Shown one piece after another: positions 6,829-14,038 of a stretch of DNA of 16,679 bases. The notes beneath the pieces are model-generated. The model made no database searches. It was given only the letters and a program-made list of their open reading frames with translations, and was not told the origin of the DNA. Numbering within the stretch: the stretch's first letter is position 1; the number at the start of each line of letters is the position of its first letter. Made by a program: the position numbers and the translations under genes. The DNA comes from CAJQPP01 sp041747075 (lineage in GTDB: Bacteria; Planctomycetota; Planctomycetia; Pirellulales; Pirellulaceae): contig JBGTFW010000168.1 of NCBI GenBank assembly GCA_041747075.1, positions 1 to 16,679 on the forward strand, in the 5' to 3' direction.

Positions 6829-6916
6829 GACGAACTGCCGCTGGCGAGAATGCCTAAATTTCCTTTCGCTTTGGCAGCGTTCGGGAATAACCGTCGAAAT
6901 GCCGGTATTGCCCGAT

Positions 6917-7765
6917 TCAGGCGCTGACGCGCGCCGCCTGGTCCTTCATGAATTCCAGTGCGTCCCATGCCAGCCGCTCCTCCGTGTCGTACATTCGCCG
7001 CCAGATTTTTGTCGCCGCCGCCAGTTCCGGCAGCGCCAACCCAAAGGCCTCCACCATCAACCAGCCGTCGAAGCGGATTTCTCGCAAGCCCGCGAACGTC
7101 CCCGACCAGTCGACGTTCCCCTTGCCCGGTGTGCTCCGGTCATTTTCCGAGACATGTACGTGACAGATGAGGTCACCGCCGTCGCGAATCGCCTTGCGAA
7201 GGTCCTTTTCCTCGATGTTGGCATGAAACGTGTCGAACATGATGCGGCAGTTCGAATGATCGACTTCGCGGACAAACCGCGCCGCTTCCGCGACGGAATT
7301 CAGCAAATAAGTCTCGAAACGGTTGAGAGCCTCGACGCCCAAAACAACGTTTGCCGCGCCTGCGTGTTCCGACACCGGCCTCATGCACTCAACCGCCCAT
7401 TTCCATTCGTCGTCGGTCGGTCCAGCACCGGTGAACTCTCCCAATGCCGAATGAAAGGGTCCGACCAGGTGCGTCGCCCCCAGTTCCGCCGTGCAATCAA
7501 TCGCCCGCCGCGTGGCGTCGATCCCCGCCTGGCGAACGTTCGGGTCCGGGCTGATCGGGTTGTCCGCGGCCGTGCGAATCGTCACAGTCGTTCGGCCGAG
7601 TCCCAGATCGCCCAACCGTTCGCCAAAGCGCCGATAGTCGAGATCGAGATTGAACAAGGGGACTTCGACTCCGTCATACCCCATCGCCTTGAGCTTTTCG
7701 CAGTGGACGAGCAGGTCATCCGACATCTCGGCGGCCCACAGCAGCAAGTTCATTCCGAATTTCAC
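6917..7765 (-). CDS. D-tagatose/D-psicose 3-epimerase family TIM-barrel protein
   Basis: Encodes 282 residues, typical for the family, which interconverts ketohexoses at C3 (for example fructose and allulose) using a divalent metal. The four metal ligands are all visible: E145 in GVEALNRFE, D178 in MFDTFHANIEE, H204 in CHVHVSENDR and E239 in MVEAFG. The stretch from LNRFE through IEE to PGKG strongly recalls the Agrobacterium D-psicose 3-epimerase. I chose GTG 7765, which has GGAG 8 bases upstream and starts the protein at KFGMNLLLW; the frame open to 7927 lies inside the preceding gene. It is the last gene of the five-gene sugar cassette, 34 bases after the AcpH-like gene. The substrate cannot be fixed; related proteins act on other ketoses, hydroxypyruvate or inositol derivatives. 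Confidence 0.85.
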   Translation of the reverse strand: MKFGMNLLLWAAEMSDDLLVHCEKLKAMGYDGVEVPLFNLDLDYRRFGERLGDLGLGRTTVTIRTAADNPISPDPNVRQAGIDATRRAIDCTAELGATHLVGPFHSALGEFTGAGPTDDEWKWAVECMRPVSEHAGAANVVLGVEALNRFETYLLNSVAEAARFVREVDHSNCRIMFDTFHANIEEKDLRKAIRDGGDLICHVHVSENDRSTPGKGNVDWSGTFAGLREIRFDGWLMVEAFGLALPELAAATKIWRRMYDTEERLAWDALEFMKDQAARVSA

Positions 7766-7773
7766 AAGAGATT

Positions 7774-7777
7774 CTCC
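7774..7777 (-). promoter_or_regulatory. Ribosome binding site that supports the GTG start of the epimerase
   Basis: GGAG on the minus strand, 8 bases ahead of GTG 7765. It is one of few clear Shine-Dalgarno sites in the window and decides this start over a possible internal ATG four codons later and over the upstream ATG inside the neighbouring gene. Confidence 0.6.
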
Positions 7778-7799
7778 ATCGCGAGCAGGGCAGTCCGGA

Positions 7800-8471
7800 T
7801 CAACGATTGTCCCCGACATGAACCGGTTCGGCCAGCAGGCGCGGCGCATTTCGGTAGACGCGAACGCGCGCCACCGCGACCCAATCGACAAATTCGTCGG
7901 ACAGCCGGGCAAGTCCCACGCGATCAAGGACTCGATTCATGCGATAGGCGACCCGATCGTCCTCGAAATAATCGTACAAATATCGCTCGCTGACAAATCG
8001 CGGCACAAATTCCGCCAGACGAAAGGCTGGACGAGCCGCCATGCGATTGACCCACGATTCGAGGAGAACCGGGTCGACATCCGCGATCAAGGTGTAGAAC
8101 CGGTCGAGTGCCGACCGATCGCGGGACGCCAGCCAGGCGTCCAGTAACATCTCGATGACAATGTGCCCGACCAGATGCGGCCGAAAACCCGCGTCGGCAT
8201 CAAGAAGCTCTCGCAGTTCCAGTCCGAACCGCATGTTCATCTCGACGAAAAGCGGATTCTCGTGAAACCACGCGTCGTCGACATGATGCCGGGCAATTCC
8301 CAATGCAAGTTCCGCCAGTTCCCGGTTGTCGGACTCGAAAAAGGGAGCTGCATTTCGCGTGCGAACCCGCGTTTGGCGGTCGACCAGTGTGAGCCAGTCG
8401 GGAAGCACTGTCCCGGCCACAAAATACGGGTCCCGATCGAGAAAGCGGCAAGCGTGCGAAAAACAGTTCAT
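7800..8471 (-). CDS. Small His/Asp-rich helical protein, AcpH-like; function unknown
   Basis: Encodes 223 residues without signal peptide or membrane segment. I do not recognise a close family with certainty. The opening NCFSHA..GTVLPDW and the following H62-H63-x-D65-D66..H70, then H99-x3-H103..D111, recall the layout of acyl-carrier-protein phosphodiesterase (AcpH: N-terminal NFLAH, then HR-x-D and a later D-x-L/F-D block) and other all-helical HD-like metal enzymes. The clustered His and Asp suggest a metal site. Its start codon follows directly after the Gfo/Idh stop (TGA-ATG), so the two are surely co-translated. Its place in a sugar cassette makes a true AcpH role doubtful; a phosphodiesterase or a still unnamed hydrolase would fit. 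The reading frame itself is well supported by context. Confidence 0.72.
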   Translation of the reverse strand: MNCFSHACRFLDRDPYFVAGTVLPDWLTLVDRQTRVRTRNAAPFFESDNRELAELALGIARHHVDDAWFHENPLFVEMNMRFGLELRELLDADAGFRPHLVGHIVIEMLLDAWLASRDRSALDRFYTLIADVDPVLLESWVNRMAARPAFRLAEFVPRFVSERYLYDYFEDDRVAYRMNRVLDRVGLARLSDEFVDWVAVARVRVYRNAPRLLAEPVHVGDNR

Positions 8472-9611
8472 TCAAGCCACAATGCTAACCCACCGACCGG
8501 AGCCGGCGCTTTTCAGAACGGCGTCACAGACCTTTTGTGTTTCGAGCGCGTCGCGGAACGTGGGCGCGACAGGTTTTTCGTTTTCCAGTCCGCGGAGAAA
8601 ATCCGCTGCCTGATGAACGAAACTGTGTTCGTACCCGATTTGCAGACCGGGCACCCACCAGTGGTCCATGTAGGGGTGCTCGCCGCCGTGGTCGGTAACG
8701 TGAATGCTTCGCCATCCGCGGATCGCGCTGTCGTCACCATGGTCGAAATAATCAAGGCGGTGCAAGTCGTGCAAGTCCCACTTGATCGATGCGTGCTGGC
8801 CGTTGATCTCGAACGTGAACAACGCCTTGTGACCGCGCGCGTAACGTGTTGACTCAAACAGTCCCAGCGACCCGTTTCCGAAGCGGCAGAGAAACGCGCA
8901 GGCGTCGTCGATGCGCACCGGCTCAACGCATCCGCTTTCGTTATGTCTTCGCTCCTTGACGAACGTCTCGGTCATTCCGCTGACGGAATGGATCGAGCCA
9001 TTGAGCCAGATGGCCGTGTCGATGCAATGCGCGAGCAGGTCGCCGGTTACGCCCGAACCCGCCGCCGCCGCGTCGAGCCGCCACAGGGCGTTGCCTCCCT
9101 GCGGAACATCTTCGGCAATCGTCCAGTCCTGGAGAAAATTCGACCGGTAATGGTAGATTCGTCCGAGCCGACCCGCCTCGACGAGGTTTCTTGCAAGGGC
9201 GACGGCGGGAACACGGCGATAGTTGTACCAGACCATGTTCGCGACCCCGGCGCGCTCGACGGCTTCGCACATTTCCTCCCCCTCGACGGCGTTCATGGCA
9301 AGTGGCTTCTCACAGAGGATCATCTTGCCCGCCTCGGCGGCCGCCAGAGCGATGTCGTGATGCAGATTGTTGGGCGTGCAAACGTCCACGGCGTCGATGT
9401 CGTCGCGCGCGACGAGTTTTCGCCAGTCCGCCTCGACCGACTCGTAGCCCCAGCGGTCGGCGAACGCGCGAAGCGTCGCGGCGTCGCGCGCAGCGACGGC
9501 CTTGAGGACCGGCTGGACCTTGAGGTCGAAGAAGTGAGGTGCGGTTCGCCAGGCGTTGGAATGGGCGCGGCCCATGAACCCGGTCCCGATCATTCCAATG
9601 TTGAGGAGCAT
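8472..9611 (-). CDS. Gfo/Idh/MocA family oxidoreductase
   Basis: Encodes 379 residues. The N-terminal Rossmann fold shows GMIGTGFMGRAH (6-17); the NAD(P)-binding and catalytic CEKPLA (100-105) supplies K102; the C-terminal alpha/beta domain has G190-D191-LLAH195-CID198, the usual D-x3-H pair. Members oxidise or reduce sugars, inositols and amino-sugar derivatives at one hydroxyl, often making 3-keto or 2-keto intermediates. No twin-arginine or other signal is present, so it should be cytoplasmic. It is the third gene of the cassette: 15 bases after the TIM barrel gene, with a tandem heptamer in the junction, and abutting the next gene. The exact substrate cannot be told from sequence. Confidence 0.9.
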   Translation of the reverse strand: MLLNIGMIGTGFMGRAHSNAWRTAPHFFDLKVQPVLKAVAARDAATLRAFADRWGYESVEADWRKLVARDDIDAVDVCTPNNLHHDIALAAAEAGKMILCEKPLAMNAVEGEEMCEAVERAGVANMVWYNYRRVPAVALARNLVEAGRLGRIYHYRSNFLQDWTIAEDVPQGGNALWRLDAAAAGSGVTGDLLAHCIDTAIWLNGSIHSVSGMTETFVKERRHNESGCVEPVRIDDACAFLCRFGNGSLGLFESTRYARGHKALFTFEINGQHASIKWDLHDLHRLDYFDHGDDSAIRGWRSIHVTDHGGEHPYMDHWWVPGLQIGYEHSFVHQAADFLRGLENEKPVAPTFRDALETQKVCDAVLKSAGSGRWVSIVA

Positions 9612-9613
9612 TT

Positions 9614-9634
9614 CAGTTTTCAGTTTTCAGTTTT
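9614..9634. repeat. Tandem heptamer (three copies) at a gene junction
   Basis: CAGTTTT repeated three times in a row; on the minus strand the unit reads AAAACTG. It carries the stop codon of the TIM barrel gene and runs almost to the start of the Gfo/Idh gene. Because the unit is 7 bases, the TGA in successive copies falls in all three reading frames. Confidence 0.75.
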
Positions 9635-10655
9635 CCGCTGCTGAATCACGGACGTTGATCATTGTTTTCAGGACGGCGTCCCATGTGCGAGAGTCTTCGA
9701 GCGTGGCGTTTGGGAACATGCAGCCGTCCCAGCAAATGTGCCGGATGCCGCGCTGCTCGGCGTCCTTCAGCCAATAAGCCGCGCAGCGAGCAATGTCAAG
9801 CTTGCCGTTGGGATCGTCGGCCGGGCAATGTTTACCCGTCTTGTCGTGCGAGCCGGCACCATGCACCTGCCCGTCGTTCTGGGCGACGTGGAAATCGATC
9901 GTCCACGGCCTCAGCTTGTCCGTCATCGTTTCGTAGGCGGCATAGAATTCGTCTTCTTCATATTGGTTGCCCAGCAGTGCGTGTTCGGGTGCGTTGTAGC
10001 CGAGCAAGTACAAATACGTATGCGCCAGATCGGCCTGGAAACCGAGTGACTCGGGACGATCGACCGCTTCGAGCAAATCGAGCATGTCACGCCACGAGTG
10101 CATACCGGCCCAGCAAATCTCCCCTTCGGCCGCCAGCCGCTCACCGTGGTCGGCGGCGATTTTCGCCGCGCGACGAAACGTTTCGGCAATTGTCCGTGTA
10201 TAGCCGGCGGGGTTCTCGCGCCACCGCGCGACTCCGAACTCCGCCGAGTCAATTCGAATCACGCCGTACTGCCGGACGCCGTGCTCATTGAAAATGCGGG
10301 CGATGCGACAGGCCTTCTCAATTGCCGACCAGAACTTTTCCTGTTGCGCCCGGTCGCCCATCGCCGAGTCGCCGACGGTACCCGGCCATACTGGAGCGAC
10401 GAGCGAACCAACGCTGAATCGATGCGCGCCGATGGTGTCCGCGATCGCGCGAATCGAGTCGTCGTCGGCGTCCGGGTCGGTGTGGGGCAGGTAAAGAAAG
10501 CAATCGACGCCGTCAAATCGTTGTCCGTCGAAATTCGCGGCAGCCGTCAGTTCGAGCATCCGCTCGAGGCTGATCGGCGGCTCCTGGCCCGCTTCGGCTC
10601 CCTTGCCGACGAGTCCCGGCCACATCGCGTTATGGATTTTGAGTCTTTCAGTCAT
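9627..10655 (-). CDS. Xylose-isomerase-like TIM-barrel sugar isomerase/epimerase
   Basis: Encodes 342 residues of the AP-endonuclease-2/xylose isomerase-like fold. Likely metal ligands are E179 in AEGEICWAG, D209 in QADLAHTY, H256 in IDFHVAQNDG and D310 in CWDGCMF. The start is ATG 10655, whose ATG overlaps the TGA stop of the upstream cupin gene (ATGA), showing translational coupling; the frame open to 10910 lies wholly inside that gene. Members isomerise or epimerise sugars and sugar acids. It differs clearly from the epimerase later in the same cassette, so the two probably act on different steps. Substrate unknown. Confidence 0.85.
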   Translation of the reverse strand: MTERLKIHNAMWPGLVGKGAEAGQEPPISLERMLELTAAANFDGQRFDGVDCFLYLPHTDPDADDDSIRAIADTIGAHRFSVGSLVAPVWPGTVGDSAMGDRAQQEKFWSAIEKACRIARIFNEHGVRQYGVIRIDSAEFGVARWRENPAGYTRTIAETFRRAAKIAADHGERLAAEGEICWAGMHSWRDMLDLLEAVDRPESLGFQADLAHTYLYLLGYNAPEHALLGNQYEEDEFYAAYETMTDKLRPWTIDFHVAQNDGQVHGAGSHDKTGKHCPADDPNGKLDIARCAAYWLKDAEQRGIRHICWDGCMFPNATLEDSRTWDAVLKTMINVRDSAAEN

Positions 10656-11896
10656 GCATCTGCAACAGGTTGGGGGACAGGCATACGGGGCCATGCGTCG
10701 GGACCAAAATACCGCAGGCCGACAAGCGGCTCGCTGCCGGTATTTTCCACTTCGACGCCCGAGGCCGCCGCCATGTGCGTGATAAAAACCTCGTCGGAGG
10801 TGAGTTCGCCAAAACGGATCAGCGTGGGAGTCTGTAGTTGAAGCGACCCGATCCGACCGCTTCCCTGCACCGTGATCCAGCCGCTTGCTCCCGCATCGTG
10901 CAACATGCATCGCCTTCCCGGCTCGATCGTCAGTTCACGTGCTGAAAAAAGTTGCCGGCCATTGACGGTTCCATGGACGATCCAGCGATCGACCCGGCCT
11001 TCTCCTTTTTCCGCAACGACCGGATTGAGAAAATTGCTCTTGTGAAAGTGCGGATCAACGTTTTTCTCCCAATCGAGCTGGCCAATGATAAAGTCCAGGT
11101 CATCGTGGCGATGCGGCGGAATGTCCTTGACGAGCAGCGCACGGGGGACGAAGCGGCCCTCGACAATGTTCTGGAACATGGCGAAGACGTCACTTCCCCA
11201 CTGGGGCTCGTAGGTGCAAAGCGAACCGGGGGCGTGAAGGACGCCTGGCGGGATCAGCCAACCGGTGCCGCGCTGTAGTCGGTACGCGCGCGACAGATTG
11301 AGAATCCCGTTATCGCCGCGCTCCCAGTTTTCCAGGCAACGCCGCACGTCATCGGGAGTCGTTCCCGGCTCCAGACCCATGAAGGTAAATGGAAAATGGT
11401 TGTCGCAGTTGTTGTATTGCGGCGGGAAGTAATAGCTTTCGGGCTTGCCAGGTTGTCCGACAAGTGCCGCGTCGTCAAAGCCCTGGTGCATGTGATGGGG
11501 GATCGGGCCCATGTTGTCAAAGAACTTGGAATAAACCGGCCACCGTCCGTACTCGCGACACATTTCGGGACCGATCATTTGCTCCCCCTGCTCGGCGATC
11601 GCGTCGCGCAGCAGAAACGAATTGCCGTCGAACTCGCAAAAACTCAAGCCTTCGTGCCACTGGCGATTCTCGTTGGCCGCTTCGGTGGTGCTTGCGAACC
11701 ACCGCTCGTCGATGCCGCCGCGCCCGGCACCGAGCGCGTAGTAATCGTCGGGGTGGAGACGCAGTCGTCGCCCCGGATGGAGGAAACTTCGCGGCACCCA
11801 GGTCGGCGTCAGGCGCAACAGGCCTGCGTCACGGTCCAGCGCCGAATCAAGGATCGAGGCAACGTTGTCCGTCGCGACCAATGTGGAATCCGGCAT
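10652..11896 (-). CDS. Phosphomannose-isomerase-like cupin protein
   Basis: Encodes 414 residues. Motifs match the metal site of type I mannose-6-phosphate isomerases: PHHMHQ (133-138), KPESYY with E153, and IPPGVLHAPG with H221. The N-terminal block HPDDYYALGAGRGGIDERW is not typical of ManA, and the second half holds more beta-rich cupin-like sequence (HFHKSNF about 283-289). It is therefore probably a divergent sugar isomerase or sugar-binding cupin rather than a true ManA. It is the first gene of the cassette and overlaps the next gene by 4 bases. The start ATG 11896 follows a run of nine A residues in the mRNA and has only a poor Shine-Dalgarno. Only about 30 bases separate it from the terminator-like hairpin upstream, leaving little space for a promoter. 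Confidence 0.78.
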   Translation of the reverse strand: MPDSTLVATDNVASILDSALDRDAGLLRLTPTWVPRSFLHPGRRLRLHPDDYYALGAGRGGIDERWFASTTEAANENRQWHEGLSFCEFDGNSFLLRDAIAEQGEQMIGPEMCREYGRWPVYSKFFDNMGPIPHHMHQGFDDAALVGQPGKPESYYFPPQYNNCDNHFPFTFMGLEPGTTPDDVRRCLENWERGDNGILNLSRAYRLQRGTGWLIPPGVLHAPGSLCTYEPQWGSDVFAMFQNIVEGRFVPRALLVKDIPPHRHDDLDFIIGQLDWEKNVDPHFHKSNFLNPVVAEKGEGRVDRWIVHGTVNGRQLFSARELTIEPGRRCMLHDAGASGWITVQGSGRIGSLQLQTPTLIRFGELTSDEVFITHMAAASGVEVENTGSEPLVGLRYFGPDAWPRMPVPQPVADA

Positions 11897-11926
11897 CTTT
11901 TTTTTTCCCGTCGCACCAACTTCCGC

Positions 11927-12008
11927 AAAAAAACCAATACAAGCACGAAGCGCAAGCGAGTGAGTGGGTTACGCCGAAACACACTCGCTCGCGCGTCGTG
12001 CTTGTATT
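11927..12008 (-). terminator. Large palindromic element acting as likely intrinsic terminator
   Basis: AATACAAGCACGA at 11936-11948 is repeated inverted at 11996-12008 (13 bp perfect), and the arms continue inward through GCGC and AGCGAGTG with a few mismatches, for about 30 bp and a loop of some 10 nt. On the minus strand the right side is followed by GG and seven T residues (11933-11927), the classic intrinsic terminator layout. It lies downstream of the esterase gene, 82 bases after its stop. On the plus strand no T-run follows. I associate AAGCGCAAGCGAGTGAGT-type sequence with dispersed intergenic palindromes of planctomycete genomes; that link is from memory. Confidence 0.75.
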
Positions 12009-12090
12009 CTCGTGGATTTCCACAAAAAGTGGCGCTGTCCAGCTACTCGTGCTCCTACCCGTCCTCGAACAGTTACAGATATTCATTCCG

Positions 12091-14010
12091 TCACTCCCCC
12101 CGATTGAGAGAATCCGCGGCAAGCACCCGCACGTCGAGCGACGAGGCGTGGTCGGCTGAATGGTATAAACGGTGGGTCGCCGGAATAAAATCGGCTTCAT
12201 CCGCGAGAAAAATGTTATCCACGTACTTCTGGGGATTGCGGTCGATCAGCGGAAACCAGGTGCTTTGCACGTGGACCATGATGCGGTGCGCCGGGCGGAA
12301 TGTATGAAAAACATCCTGGAGCGGCAGCCGCACGTCGGTGATCACGCCGGGTACAAAGGGTTCGGGCTTTTCGAAGCTGTTGCGGAAGCGGGCGCGGATC
12401 ACTTCGCTGCGAACCATTTGCTGGTAATTCGCCATGTCAATTCCGTCGGCACCGCGCGGGTAATCGGGTGCCTTCTCCGGAAAAACGTCGATCAGCTTGA
12501 CGATCCAGTCGCTATCAGTCCCCGTCGTCGAGACCTTGAGATTCGCGATGATTTCGCCGGCGAGCGTCACGGGCTGGTCGAGCACATCCGTCTGAAAAAC
12601 GAGCACGTCCTCTCGCTCGCTGGCGAAGCGTTGATCGTCGGTCATGTACGGTCGCGGTGTAAAGCGAATCTCGCAATCTTCCTTGCGGCGATAGGGAACG
12701 GGATCAGCGGGGTCGCTGAGGAACTCGGAGAAACCGCGCTCGGCACCGGCGCTGCCTCCGGGTGAATCGCTGCCCAGCCCTCCGGAATCGTGAAAGTACA
12801 ATCGGGTTTCTTTCGCGTCGCGCGGCGGCCAGGCGTCAAACGTCTGCCACTCGCCGTGGCCTGTGTCAAACACGAGCGCTTCGAACGCGGGTGCTTCGCC
12901 GGTTTGCCAGAGAAAGTGCCGGAAAAAAGGCGCCTCGATTTCGCGCTGATAGAAATCGGCGATTCCCTTGCCGAAAACAACGTTGCCCACCTGGGTTGTC
13001 GACGACGTGGCGGCCCACGCACCGTGACTGAAGGGACCCATTACGAGCACATTGAAGGCGTCCGGGTTGTTCTTTTCAATCGTCCGATAGATGTTGAGCG
13101 GACCGTACAGGTCCTCGGCGTCGAACCAGCCGCCGACCGTCATCACGTTCGTGTGGATGTCGTGCAAGTGGGGAAGGATTCCGCGGCGCTGCCAGAACTC
13201 GTCGTAGTTCGGATGCTCGACAAGTTCCTGCCAGAAGAAATTGTCCGGCCCGTAGTACTTGTCGGAATTCTTCAGTGGACCGAGCTTCATGTAAAAGTCC
13301 CATGCGTTCCCCGACGGCGTGGGCTGTATGGGCGGGACCCAGTTGTCAGTCGTTGGCCCGCCGTGCTGGTAGCCGAAAGTCCCCGTAGCCGTCCAGTACA
13401 TGAGGACATAAGCCCCCTGGTGATGAAAATCGTCGAAGAAAAAATCAGCGATCGGTGCCTGCGGCGAGGCGGCAAGCAGCGCCGGGTGAGCCTCCGGAAG
13501 CGCGGCGGCGGCATAAAAACCCGGATAGGAAATGCCCGTGATTCCGACGCGACCGTTGTGTCCCTGCACATTGTCGAGCAGCCACTCGATCGTGTCGTAC
13601 GTATCCGAACTCTCGTCGATCCCGTCGTTGCCTGGAACGTGCGGACGCATGTTGTCGTAGGTGCCGCCGCTGTTCCAACGACCGCGAACGTCCTGTCTGA
13701 CAAAGATGTACCCGTCTTTCTCCATGTATTTCGACGGGCCAATGCGATCGGATTTCTGCTCGCCGTAGGGGCGGCAACTGTACGGGGTGCGATGGAGGAG
13801 GATCGGCCAGGCCCGTGAGTGATCGACCGGCTGGTAAATCGTTGTATGAAGTTCGATACCGTCACGCATCGCGATTCGATGTTCGCTCTTTTCGTAATTC
13901 TGGTCGATTGAGCCTGTGAGGTCGGCCTGGCCATGGGCGACGCGGCACTCGGCGAACACGAGCGCGACGGGAACCAGCAAAATGCAAATACGACGCGCAA
14001 TGTTTTTCAT
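12091..14010 (-). CDS. Secreted alpha-amino-acid ester hydrolase-like enzyme (S15/CocE family)
   Basis: Encodes 639 residues. Start ATG 14010 opens on a signal peptide (MKNIARR then a hydrophobic core, cleavage about 26-29); the frame open to 14352 lies inside the E2 gene. The alpha/beta-hydrolase domain shows RTPYS with the oxyanion Tyr77, nucleophile Ser161 in GISYPG, Asp297 in WFDAED and His329 in GPFSHG. E299, D300 and the pair D193-D194 match the carboxylate cluster that binds the free amino group in the Xanthomonas alpha-amino-acid ester hydrolase. The C-terminal jelly-roll holds GTDSDWIVKLIDVFPE and FPLIDRNPQ, both typical. Such enzymes hydrolyse esters and amides of alpha-amino acids, including beta-lactam side chains. 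The gene lies 28 bases after E2, so co-transcription is likely; a terminator-like hairpin follows it. The natural substrate is unknown. Confidence 0.9.
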   Translation of the reverse strand: MKNIARRICILLVPVALVFAECRVAHGQADLTGSIDQNYEKSEHRIAMRDGIELHTTIYQPVDHSRAWPILLHRTPYSCRPYGEQKSDRIGPSKYMEKDGYIFVRQDVRGRWNSGGTYDNMRPHVPGNDGIDESSDTYDTIEWLLDNVQGHNGRVGITGISYPGFYAAAALPEAHPALLAASPQAPIADFFFDDFHHQGAYVLMYWTATGTFGYQHGGPTTDNWVPPIQPTPSGNAWDFYMKLGPLKNSDKYYGPDNFFWQELVEHPNYDEFWQRRGILPHLHDIHTNVMTVGGWFDAEDLYGPLNIYRTIEKNNPDAFNVLVMGPFSHGAWAATSSTTQVGNVVFGKGIADFYQREIEAPFFRHFLWQTGEAPAFEALVFDTGHGEWQTFDAWPPRDAKETRLYFHDSGGLGSDSPGGSAGAERGFSEFLSDPADPVPYRRKEDCEIRFTPRPYMTDDQRFASEREDVLVFQTDVLDQPVTLAGEIIANLKVSTTGTDSDWIVKLIDVFPEKAPDYPRGADGIDMANYQQMVRSEVIRARFRNSFEKPEPFVPGVITDVRLPLQDVFHTFRPAHRIMVHVQSTWFPLIDRNPQKYVDNIFLADEADFIPATHRLYHSADHASSLDVRVLAADSLNRGE

Positions 14011-14038
14011 GACGTTTACGAACAGGAAAAAAACGGGT

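Noticed and set aside
7800..8471. Naming the small protein as true ACP phosphodiesterase
   Set aside because: Only general motif layout agrees and the gene context is sugar metabolism, so the name would overstate the evidence.
10656..10910. Upstream extension of the TIM-barrel gene
   Set aside because: It is an out-of-frame stretch of the cupin gene; the ATGA overlap gives a natural start at 10655.
12790..13818. 342-residue plus-strand open frame opposite the secreted hydrolase
   Set aside because: Antisense shadow of a gene with a complete catalytic triad and conserved C-terminal blocks.
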